A stretch of 7,066 nucleotides of DNA, taken from contig WGAE01000247.1 of assembly GCA_015489185.1 (NCBI GenBank), positions 1 to 7,066 on the forward strand. The letters are read 5' to 3'. Shown here piece after piece: positions 1 to 5,933 of the stretch; position 1 is the stretch's first letter; the number at the start of each line of letters is the position of its first letter. The DNA is from Campylobacterales bacterium (GTDB lineage Bacteria > Campylobacterota > Campylobacteria > Campylobacterales > QNZT01). The position numbers and the translations under genes are program-made. The notes below the pieces were generated by a model that saw only the letters and a program-made list of their open reading frames with translations, had not been told where the DNA came from and did no database searches.

Positions 1-1174
1 GGTAAAAGAGCCCAACAAAAAGCCCCGTCGAAATCACTACGGCATTGCGCATCGCCTTGGCTGCGGTCATCCCAATGAAAACACCGTCCCAGATAAACGC
101 CCCGAAACTCAAAAGCGGCATCAGCGCCACCCACGGCATGAAAGGCATCGTGGCTTCGATGACCGGCTGCTGGTCGGTATAGAGCATAACGATCTCCCTG
201 CCGAAAAAGAAGTACCCCAGGGTAAAGAGCAGCGCCAGTCCCCCGCCCCAGTAGAAGCTGTAGCGTACCGCTTTGTCGAACATGAGGCGATTTTTCGCAC
301 CGTAATATTTGCCCACCAGACTCTCGGCGGCATTGGCAAACCCGTCGATCGCAAAAGACATCCAGATCATAAACTGCAACAATACGATCATGACAGAAAG
401 CAGCATCTCCCCGCCCTTCGCCGCCTGCGCATAGAAAAAAGCGAGTGCAAAGGTGAGCGCTACGGTGCGGATGAAGATATTTTGATTGACATGCAAAAAG
501 GCAAGCAGCGGCTTGCGATGAAAGATTTCGCGCCACACTGTACCGCGCAGCAAATACCGATACCTTCGAAGCAACATGAAAGCAAAAAGCAGCCCCGCGT
601 ACTGAGCGATCAACGTCCCGTACGCCGCCCCTTCCACACCCATCCCCAGTCCTTTGACAAACCAGACACTCAGCACCAGATTAGAGAGGTTGATCACCAG
701 GGTGATCCAGAGCGGATAGTAAGCGTTTTGGAGTCCGAAATACCACCCCATCAGTGCGTAGATCATGAAGATCGCCGGTGCGGTGAAAATGCGAATATTG
801 AAATAATCACGCACCATCGCCTCATAAGAAGGGGAGACATTCATGAGGTAGATCCCCGCATCCAGCAGCGGATCTTTAAGCAGCAAAAGCGCCATACCCA
901 GCACAAAGCCGAGAAAAAGCGCCCTCAAAAGCGTATATCCCAGCTCCCTCTCCGCACCGCTGCCGTATGCCTGCGCACTGATTCCCGTCGTCCCCATGCG
1001 CAGGAAGTTGAAGTTACCGTAGAGAAAGGTGAAGATCATCGCCGCCACACCCAGTGCCGCCAGATGAGCGGGCGAGAGATGCCCCATCAGGACTGTGTCA
1101 ACCGAAGAGAGGAGCGGCACGGAGATATTGGAGACGATATTAGGAATCGCCAGACGTAGTATCTGACGATTCAT
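1..1174 (-). CDS. MATE family multidrug/cation efflux transporter, DinF-like (partial, C-terminus beyond left edge)
   Basis: Inner-membrane antiporter of the MATE superfamily, which exports drugs or metabolites in exchange for Na+ or H+; the substrate cannot be told. I read the minus frame from the ATG at 1174-1172 down to base 2 without a stop: 391 codons, strongly hydrophobic, with repeated helix-length segments. The N-terminus matches the family: a start IPNIVSN-like segment, then VDTVLMG, whose Asp26 aligns with the conserved TM1 Asp of NorM and PfMATE. The stretch around residues 140-165 (FNIRIFTAPAIF, then GWYFGLQNA) is typical of the DinF branch. Family members are about 430-460 residues, so some 40-70 residues are missing. 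The ATG overlaps the dapF stop as ATGA and no Shine-Dalgarno is visible upstream, so translation is probably coupled to dapF. Family call is firm; physiological substrate unknown. Confidence 0.9.
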   Translation of the reverse strand, partial: MNRQILRLAIPNIVSNISVPLLSSVDTVLMGHLSPAHLAALGVAAMIFTFLYGNFNFLRMGTTGISAQAYGSGAERELGYTLLRALFLGFVLGMALLLLKDPLLDAGIYLMNVSPSYEAMVRDYFNIRIFTAPAIFMIYALMGWYFGLQNAYYPLWITLVINLSNLVLSVWFVKGLGMGVEGAAYGTLIAQYAGLLFAFMLLRRYRYLLRGTVWREIFHRKPLLAFLHVNQNIFIRTVALTFALAFFYAQAAKGGEMLLSVMIVLLQFMIWMSFAIDGFANAAESLVGKYYGAKNRLMFDKAVRYSFYWGGGLALLFTLGYFFFGREIVMLYTDQQPVIEATMPFMPWVALMPLLSFGAFIWDGVFIGMTAAKAMRNAVVISTGLFVGLFY

Positions 1175-1923
1175 GAAGTCGCGACGGAGGTTTCAAATAC
1201 TTTTTGGACTTTGCCCCGAAAGTAGATATATCCATCTCGCAAAGAGAGTGTCAACTCCTCTCTGCTGGTCGGATAGACTTTGCAAATATCATCGACCTTT
1301 TTATCCATCCACGCCGCATAGAAACAAGCCGCCATCCCAGTACCGCAGGCAAGCGTCTCATCTTCGACACCGCGCTCATAAGTCCGCACGTAGAGCTCTT
1401 TGGTATCGGGATCAAGTTTACAAAAGTTAACGTTAGCGTTGTGTGTCAGGCGCATCTCACGGGCAATCTCTTTGTTATAGGCTTTCAGATCGTCAACAAA
1501 AGTAACCAGATGCGGCACACCGGTATCGATCAGTTGCCATTTGTGTCCGCCGCCGACAATAGTGGTTTCGAGCACGTTGGGTTCGGTCAGCTTTACTTCC
1601 GCCTCATCCCCTTCCACACTCGCTTCAATGACACCTGCCAATGTCAGAAAACGCATCTTTTCACCGGCAAGCCCGTTGGTATAGGCATAATGCGCCGCTG
1701 CTCTGGAACCGTTGCCGCACATCTCCGCATCACTGCCGTCGCTGTTATAAAACTCCCAGGCAAAATCGTACGTTTCATGCGGCACCAGTACAATCAAACC
1801 GTCAGCGCCGATCCCTTTCTGGCGATGACACAATTTTTTTGCCAGTGCATTGCGTGCTTTTGAAGTAAAAGTATGAAAGATGACAAAATCGTTACCGCTT
1901 GCGTTATATTTGGCTACTTGCAT
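1171..1923 (-). CDS. dapF: Diaminopimelate epimerase DapF
   Basis: Cytosolic, cofactor-independent epimerase that converts LL-2,6-diaminopimelate to meso-diaminopimelate, the precursor of lysine and of the peptidoglycan cross-link. The protein is 250 residues, slightly short of the roughly 275 of enterobacterial DapF but normal for Campylobacterota. Both catalytic cysteines are present: Cys69 in MCGNGSR and Cys193 in ACGTGMAA. Other family signatures are N-terminal KYNASGNDF (residues 5-13), GIGADGL (37-43), FYNSDGS (58-64), TGVPHLV (134-140) and YERGVEDET (182-190). The ATG at 1923-1921 is preceded by a purine-rich AGAGAAGAG stretch that could serve as a weak ribosome binding site. It lies 25 bp after the acyltransferase-like gene and overlaps the MATE gene by 4 bp, so it is internal to the leftward operon. 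I recall dapF sitting next to coaE in C. jejuni; here one gene separates them. Confidence 0.97.
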   Translation of the reverse strand: MQVAKYNASGNDFVIFHTFTSKARNALAKKLCHRQKGIGADGLIVLVPHETYDFAWEFYNSDGSDAEMCGNGSRAAAHYAYTNGLAGEKMRFLTLAGVIEASVEGDEAEVKLTEPNVLETTIVGGGHKWQLIDTGVPHLVTFVDDLKAYNKEIAREMRLTHNANVNFCKLDPDTKELYVRTYERGVEDETLACGTGMAACFYAAWMDKKVDDICKVYPTSREELTLSLRDGYIYFRGKVQKVFETSVATS

Positions 1924-1948
1924 ATCAACTCTTCTCTTTTTGCCGTGA

Positions 1949-3016
1949 TTATAACGACTTGCTCATAAATCTGTTATAGATCAGTGCCAGTGCCGGTGCT
2001 TCGATCTTTCTGCGTATAAAATAGCTGACCGTCAAAATACTGAAAATCGTCGCAAGGGTCAACACCCAGCCAAACGAAAATTTTGTCGCAAAATGAAAAT
2101 CCATAATCGATAAAATCGGACCGTGAATCAAAAGCATAATATACTCGGCTTCCCCAAGGCGCACAAAAATATTGTCAGGCGCTTTATCGATAAACTGCGC
2201 ATAATTCACCACGGCATACGTCAAAACCGTTACCGCCAGACCGAACGTAAGCACCCGTGCGTTGTAAAGATCATGAATACCCTGGGAGTGAATCGCTCCC
2301 ACACCGAATACCAAAGCAACGGCAAAAAGTAAAAAAAGTTTGTAGTGTTTGATAAAAATCTTCTTTTTATAAAGGGAAAAGACCAGTGCACCGAACGCAA
2401 ACTCCAGATTGTGCGGGCTGAAGACCTTAAAAAGCGGATCGGTCACATCACCGAACGGCTGCGTATGGATCGTCACCCGATCGATCAGATTGTAGAGTGA
2501 AATAGCCAGTACTATATACCAGATGTAGAGTAGTTTTCTGTGGATGATCCCCAAACCGAACAGCAACGCAAAAAAGACCAACTGCGTCAAAACCCAGGTA
2601 ATCACCGCGATACGCGGATGCCCGAACCACATCGTAAATGTCTGCCACCACTGATCGGCACGAATATTGGCGATACTTTCATGAAGATGGGGATTGATAT
2701 TCCAGACGATAAATCCCGGAATCGCGATCAAAACCCAATAGACCAGAAAAATACGGGTCAAGGTATAGATCATGAAGTCTTTATACCCTTTTTGTGCTTC
2801 TACAAACTGCCAGGAGGTATAAAAGACGGTAAATCCCATCAATACAAACAGTAAATCTTCACCCATTTCACCAAACGTAAAAAAGTTCCAGAAGAGTGTT
2901 TTACCTTCGATATTATAGTGCTGTGTCGAATGATAGACCATCAAAAGGGTTGCCAGGAACGTATAAAGAATCTGCAGTGTCGTGTAAGTTTTACTCTCTC
3001 TGGGGTCGTGTATCAT
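1949..3016 (-). CDS. Divergent acyltransferase-3 (AT3) family integral membrane protein
   Basis: A 355-residue polytopic protein with about ten hydrophobic segments, resembling the acyltransferase-3 family (PF01757), which O-acylates sugars, lipids or exopolysaccharides at the inner membrane. Matching landmarks are LQIL...VYHS in TM1 with the conserved His29, GEDLLFVLMGF (residues 52-62, compare GVDLFFVLSGF), LTRIFLVYW (86-94), and a C-terminal LGEAEY..LLIHGPIL followed by IEAP. Two family positions differ: the Arg eleven residues before the catalytic His is Tyr18, and the Ser of SGF is Met60. The frame also opens at a TTG (3019-3017), but I chose the ATG at 3016 because GGAG at 3026-3023 lies 6 nt from it and only 3 nt from the TTG. 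It starts 15 bp after coaE and ends 25 bp before dapF, so it is co-transcribed with both. Membership is likely, catalytic activity uncertain, substrate unknown. Confidence 0.75.
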   Translation of the reverse strand: MIHDPRESKTYTTLQILYTFLATLLMVYHSTQHYNIEGKTLFWNFFTFGEMGEDLLFVLMGFTVFYTSWQFVEAQKGYKDFMIYTLTRIFLVYWVLIAIPGFIVWNINPHLHESIANIRADQWWQTFTMWFGHPRIAVITWVLTQLVFFALLFGLGIIHRKLLYIWYIVLAISLYNLIDRVTIHTQPFGDVTDPLFKVFSPHNLEFAFGALVFSLYKKKIFIKHYKLFLLFAVALVFGVGAIHSQGIHDLYNARVLTFGLAVTVLTYAVVNYAQFIDKAPDNIFVRLGEAEYIMLLIHGPILSIMDFHFATKFSFGWVLTLATIFSILTVSYFIRRKIEAPALALIYNRFMSKSL

Positions 3017-3022
3017 CAAATG

Positions 3023-3026
3023 CTCC
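3023..3026 (-). promoter_or_regulatory. Ribosome binding site that decides the acyltransferase-like start
   Basis: GGAG on the minus strand sits in the 15-bp gap between coaE and the downstream gene. It is 6 nt from the ATG at 3016-3014 but only 3 nt from the adjoining in-frame TTG at 3019, which favours the ATG. Confidence 0.55.
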
Positions 3027-3031
3027 GCAGG

Positions 3032-3637
3032 TTATAGTTTAATATGAGGATACTTCTTTCGAAGATATCCAATAAACCTATCGACCTCTTTTTGTAAATG
3101 TTTAAGATCGCGCGTATTATCGATAACGAACGTGGCTTTCTCTTTTTTTTGATCGATGGGCATCTGTGCACGGATACGCTTTTGCGCTTCCTCAGGGGTA
3201 TATGCTTCCCGTTGCATCAGCCGCTGCAGTTGTTGCTGTGGGGTACAGTAAACTACCGCCACCTCTTCGATAGGGTAATTCCCTCTTTCAAAAAAGAGAG
3301 GAATATCGACAATATAGGGCACATTTTGTTCTTCACACAATGCACTCTCTTCCAGTATTCTCTCTTTGATCTGCGGATGTAACAATGCTTCAAGTTCGGC
3401 ACGTGCCTTTTCATTCGAAAAGATCAGCGGCGCAAGTTTTTTGCGCATCACCTTTCCGTCAACAACATATTCTGTACCGAACAGTTTTGAAATCTCTACC
3501 GCATTTGTGTCAAGTACACAATGGGCGATTTGATCCGCGTCGATAATTTTAAAACCGTGTAACTGCAGGAGTGCGCAGGTACTGCTTTTACCTGTCGCGA
3601 TACCTCCTGTCAGTACTACGGCATTTTGAAATTCCAT
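3032..3637 (-). CDS. coaE: Dephospho-CoA kinase CoaE
   Basis: Cytosolic kinase for the last step of coenzyme A synthesis: ATP-dependent phosphorylation of the ribose 3'-hydroxyl of dephospho-CoA. At 201 residues it has the usual length. The P-loop is GGIATGKSS (residues 11-19). It is followed by the family motif IDADQIAH (32-39), LLHP (85-88), the DIPLFFE segment (111-117) in the substrate-binding region, and a lid-like RIRAQMP...K...A..VIDN stretch (154-174). The ATG at 3637-3635 shares its A with the TGA of speE (TGATG), so the two are translationally coupled. It has no obvious biochemical tie to SpeE. CoaE next to dapF and purM is a neighbourhood I recall from C. jejuni, which supports vertical inheritance. 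Confidence 0.96.
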   Translation of the reverse strand: MEFQNAVVLTGGIATGKSSTCALLQLHGFKIIDADQIAHCVLDTNAVEISKLFGTEYVVDGKVMRKKLAPLIFSNEKARAELEALLHPQIKERILEESALCEEQNVPYIVDIPLFFERGNYPIEEVAVVYCTPQQQLQRLMQREAYTPEEAQKRIRAQMPIDQKKEKATFVIDNTRDLKHLQKEVDRFIGYLRKKYPHIKL

Positions 3638-4473
3638 CAGTTTTTGGCAATTCCCAGAAGCGCTTTTTTAATATATGCGGGTACCGTAAAAGCTGCTTTT
3701 TGAATGTCGGAAGTATAGTAGCGGACACCTTCGAGCAAATCGGCTCTTTGCAGTACGATATCTGCCGTCGGATGGTATTTTTTCGAAGCAAGAATAAAAT
3801 TCCAGTTGGTACCCGGGTAGCAGTACATCTCGTATCGATAAGGCATCGCAATCCAAAAAGGTCTTCCAACTGTCTCCAAAATGCGTTTATGCCCTTCCAG
3901 ATCCATCCAGTAACTGCCGCCTTGAACCGCTACGAGTCCATCCTCTTTCAGGATACGGTTGACCTGTGCGTAAAACGTCGCGTCAAAAAGTTCGTTGGAG
4001 AGTGAACCGGGATCGGTCGCATCTACCAATACAATATCGTAACTTTTGTCGGCAGCCTGTGAAACGAATGTCATTCCACTTTCAACATGAACGTGCAAAC
4101 GCTCATTTTCCCAATCTCCCACCTCCGGAAAATGGGTTTTGCATACGTCAATAACTTCCTGGTCAATTTCCACCAGATCAACCTCGACCCCCTCATGTCG
4201 AAGCACTTCACGTGCGGTACCGCCGTCGCCGCCGCCGACGATCAACACCTTTTTAGGATCGCGGTGTGTACACATTGGAACATGTGCGAGCATTTCATGA
4301 TAGATAAACTCATCTTTTTCACTGAACATCGCGTTACCGTCCAGCACCAAAATCTTTCCGAGCGCTTCACTCCGATAAACTTCAATATGCTGAAAACGGC
4401 TCTTTTGATCCAGAATTCTCTCTTCGACTTTCAGACTTTGTTTCAAAAACCCCTGTTCTTCTTCAAAAAACAT
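3637..4473 (-). CDS. speE: Polyamine aminopropyltransferase (spermidine synthase) SpeE
   Basis: Transfers the aminopropyl group of decarboxylated S-adenosylmethionine to putrescine (or a related diamine), giving spermidine and methylthioadenosine, in the cytosol. The 278-residue protein has an N-terminal beta domain with SRFQHIEVYRS (residues 25-35) and LVLDG (42-46), then DEFIYHEML (54-62). A Rossmann domain follows with VLIVGGGDGGTAREV (76-90), VEID (101-104), and the catalytic DATDP with Asp151 and Asp154. A C-terminal RYYTSDIQKAAFTVP stretch (251-265) is typical of bacterial SpeE. Oddities: the GDG-type acidic motif that contacts the adenine is ESG here (132-134), and the GPA after DxTDP is replaced by GSLSN. 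ATG at 4473 is preceded by AGGGGAT with 5-6 nt spacing. It is the first gene of the leftward block. Spermidine versus another triamine as product cannot be decided. Confidence 0.93.
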   Translation of the reverse strand: MFFEEEQGFLKQSLKVEERILDQKSRFQHIEVYRSEALGKILVLDGNAMFSEKDEFIYHEMLAHVPMCTHRDPKKVLIVGGGDGGTAREVLRHEGVEVDLVEIDQEVIDVCKTHFPEVGDWENERLHVHVESGMTFVSQAADKSYDIVLVDATDPGSLSNELFDATFYAQVNRILKEDGLVAVQGGSYWMDLEGHKRILETVGRPFWIAMPYRYEMYCYPGTNWNFILASKKYHPTADIVLQRADLLEGVRYYTSDIQKAAFTVPAYIKKALLGIAKN

Positions 4474-4477
4474 TATA

Positions 4478-4484
4478 TCCCCTA
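4478..4484 (-). promoter_or_regulatory. speE ribosome binding site
   Basis: On the minus strand AGGGGAT (complement of 4478-4484) lies 4-6 nt upstream of the speE ATG at 4473-4471, a normal position for a Shine-Dalgarno element. Confidence 0.6.
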
Positions 4485-4521
4485 TATGTTTGAATTTTTT
4501 TCATTAAATTAAATGGAACTG

Positions 4522-4530
4522 ATTTTAGCA
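4522..4530 (-). promoter_or_regulatory. Putative sigma-70 extended -10 promoter for the speE-coaE-AT3-dapF-MATE operon
   Basis: The minus strand reads TGCTAAAAT: an extended TG, one base, then TAAAAT, matching five of six bases of TATAAT. The start site would fall near 4515, giving a leader of about 40 nt before the speE ATG. There is no recognisable TTGACA about 17 bp upstream, as is common for the vegetative promoters of Campylobacterota. Position and sequence are seen; use as a promoter is inferred. Confidence 0.5.
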
Positions 4531-4547
4531 TATTATTATTAAATATG
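4529..4547. repeat. 19-bp inverted repeat within the speE promoter region
   Basis: CATATT and AATATG form 6-bp arms separated by seven bases (ATTATTA). On the minus strand the repeat overlaps the TG of the extended -10 and fills the spacer upstream of it, where a repressor could block RNA polymerase. The region is very AT-rich, so a chance palindrome is quite possible. Confidence 0.3.
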
Positions 4548-4623
4548 TAGCCCTTCCATGTCTCCTTTTTCACTGATTTAAACACGTACATAACAAAAAC
4601 TGGCAATCGCTTTAGTACTATTT

Positions 4624-4632
4624 TGGTAATAT
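4624..4632 (+). promoter_or_regulatory. Weak candidate promoter for the rightward small ORF-purM-DUF218 block
   Basis: TGGTAATAT resembles an extended -10 (TG, one base, TAATAT; four of six matches to TATAAT). Transcription would begin near 4639, about 27 nt before the ATG at 4666. No -35 is evident. It is the best candidate in the gap but is weak. Confidence 0.3.
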
Positions 4633-4654
4633 TGTCTAACAAAACTACAATCAT

Positions 4655-4660
4655 AGGAGG
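4655..4660 (+). promoter_or_regulatory. Strong Shine-Dalgarno for the small membrane protein
   Basis: A perfect AGGAGG sits 5 nt before the ATG at 4666. It fixes the start of the 79-residue ORF and is the strongest ribosome binding site in the window. It argues that the small ORF is truly and efficiently translated. Confidence 0.8.
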
Positions 4661-4665
4661 GAGCT

Positions 4666-4905
4666 ATGTGTGCAGCACGAATGCAACGTATTTTAACCGC
4701 TCTGATGCTGGGTATTATTCTATACTTTTTCGCGATGGGAGCACACGATTTCCAAAACGGTATGAAAGAGAGTTTTCATTTTCAGGTTGCAGTGATTTTA
4801 CAACTGTTTGTCATCATCATGATGCTGATCTGGGCTTTTACAAACTTCTGCCCTTCAACCTGGTTGATGAACAAAATCTTTCCTCCATGTGACTGGGAAA
4901 AATAG
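4666..4905 (+). CDS. Small two-helix membrane protein, DUF2892-like, upstream of purM
   Basis: A 79-residue protein of unknown function. Two hydrophobic segments, about residues 9-24 and 41-59, predict a helical hairpin in the inner membrane. The second helix runs into FTNFCPSTWLMNKI and a terminal PPC, giving Cys62 and Cys75. This resembles the ending of DUF2892 (YgaP-type membrane) proteins, where a helix is followed by a conserved GFCP motif; the rest is less similar, so that link is tentative. A perfect AGGAGG 5 nt upstream supports translation from the ATG at 4666, though a second in-frame ATG lies at 4681. The TAG stop directly abuts the GTG of purM, so it probably drives purM translation by coupling. 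Not a purine enzyme by any visible motif. Confidence 0.75.
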   Translation: MCAARMQRILTALMLGIILYFFAMGAHDFQNGMKESFHFQVAVILQLFVIIMMLIWAFTNFCPSTWLMNKIFPPCDWEK

Positions 4906-5901
4906 GTGGCAAAGCTCAGTTACAAAGATGCCGGTGTCGATATCGATGCAGGTAATGCGTTTGTCGAAAATATCAAACCGTTTGTCAAGGCGACTTTTGA
5001 CAGCAATGTCATAGGCGGCATCGGCTCATTTGCCGGTGCATATGCACTTCCGTCAGGATACCGTGAACCGGTTATGCTGGCGGCAACCGATGGTGTCGGT
5101 ACGAAACTGAAACTTGCCATCGATGCGAAAAAGTTCGATACCGTCGGGGTCGATCTGGTAGCAATGTGCGTCAACGACCTGATCTGTAACTTCGGAACCC
5201 CCGCTTTTTTCCTCGATTATTACGCCACATCCGAACTCAAAACCGATGAAGCGACACAAATTGTCAAAGGGATTGCACAAGGTTGTAAAGAGAGCGAATG
5301 TGCGCTCATCGGGGGTGAGACGGCGGAGATGCCGGGAATGTACGCAAAAGGGGATTTCGATCTGGCGGGATTTGCTGTCGGCATTGCGGAAAAATCGGAG
5401 ATGGATCGTCTCTCCCGAGTCCATGAAGGCGATATTTTGATTGCGCTTCCAAGCTCCGGTATTCACTCAAACGGCTATTCTCTTGTACGCAAACTCTTTT
5501 TCGAAAAACTGCAGATGCGTTTTGATGATGAGATTGGGGGAGAGAAGCTGATCGATCTGCTTTTGACACCGACACGTATCTATGTCAAAACCTTTAAAGC
5601 ACTCAAAAACAAAATCAACGCACTGGCACATATTACCGGCGGCGGTATTGTCGAGAATCTGCCCCGTGTTTTACCAAATCATCTCAGTGCAATCGTCGAA
5701 AAAGAGCGTATTCGCACTCTGCCGATTTTCGACTTCATGAAACAATACGTCGAAGAAGAGGAGATGTTTCGCACCTTCAATATGGGTGTGGGTATGATAC
5801 TGGTCGTCAGTGAAGAAAACGCTTCGTATGTTCTCGACAATTCAGACGGTTATCTGATAGGTACACTACAAAAAGGAAACGGAGCAGTCCAATTACGCTG
5901 A
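4906..5901 (+). CDS. purM: Phosphoribosylformylglycinamidine cyclo-ligase (AIR synthase) PurM
   Basis: Cytosolic ATP-dependent enzyme that closes the imidazole ring of FGAM to give 5-aminoimidazole ribonucleotide in de novo purine synthesis. The 331-residue protein has a typical length and all family landmarks: AGVDIDAGN (residues 9-17), TDGVGTKLKLA (61-71), GGETAEMPGMY (136-146), SSGIHSNGYSL (183-193), TPTRIYVK (221-228), HITGGGIVENLPR (242-254) and FNMGVGM (291-297). The start is GTG at 4906, placed directly after the TAG of the small ORF; the conserved AGVDIDAGN begins eight residues in, so no longer N-terminus is needed. There is no good Shine-Dalgarno, only GGGA about 11 nt upstream inside the previous gene, which suggests reinitiation or coupling. 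I recall purM lying next to coaE in C. jejuni; here it is across the divergent promoter from speE-coaE. Confidence 0.97.
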   Translation: MAKLSYKDAGVDIDAGNAFVENIKPFVKATFDSNVIGGIGSFAGAYALPSGYREPVMLAATDGVGTKLKLAIDAKKFDTVGVDLVAMCVNDLICNFGTPAFFLDYYATSELKTDEATQIVKGIAQGCKESECALIGGETAEMPGMYAKGDFDLAGFAVGIAEKSEMDRLSRVHEGDILIALPSSGIHSNGYSLVRKLFFEKLQMRFDDEIGGEKLIDLLLTPTRIYVKTFKALKNKINALAHITGGGIVENLPRVLPNHLSAIVEKERIRTLPIFDFMKQYVEEEEMFRTFNMGVGMILVVSEENASYVLDNSDGYLIGTLQKGNGAVQLR

Positions 5902-5933
5902 TCATCTACCTGAAGAAAATTCTGGTAGCCTTT

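Noticed and set aside
482..1159. A long plus-strand ORF (225 codons) opposite the left-end gene
   Set aside because: Its product is rich in Arg, His and Gln with no domain. It is the antisense shadow of the MATE transporter, whose minus frame is open throughout and carries family motifs.
1..1174. Higher GC in the MATE gene as a sign of horizontal transfer
   Set aside because: Sampled lines gave about 52-60% GC, but parts of dapF and speE reach similar values. The contrast is too gradual to claim transfer without whole-genome statistics.
1204..1863. A 219-codon plus-strand ORF opposite dapF
   Set aside because: It lies entirely within dapF, whose both catalytic Cys motifs are read on the minus strand. 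The plus product has no recognisable features and no ribosome binding site.
4601..4616. A TGGCA element resembling a sigma-54 -24 box before the small membrane protein gene
   Set aside because: The matching -12 box should read TTGC at fixed spacing; here that place reads TTAG, so the essential GC is missing.
4463..4654. A 63-codon minus-strand ORF spanning the divergent promoter region and overlapping the speE start
   Set aside because: It covers the promoter and ribosome binding site of speE, sits in AT-rich sequence, lacks a good Shine-Dalgarno and resembles nothing I know.
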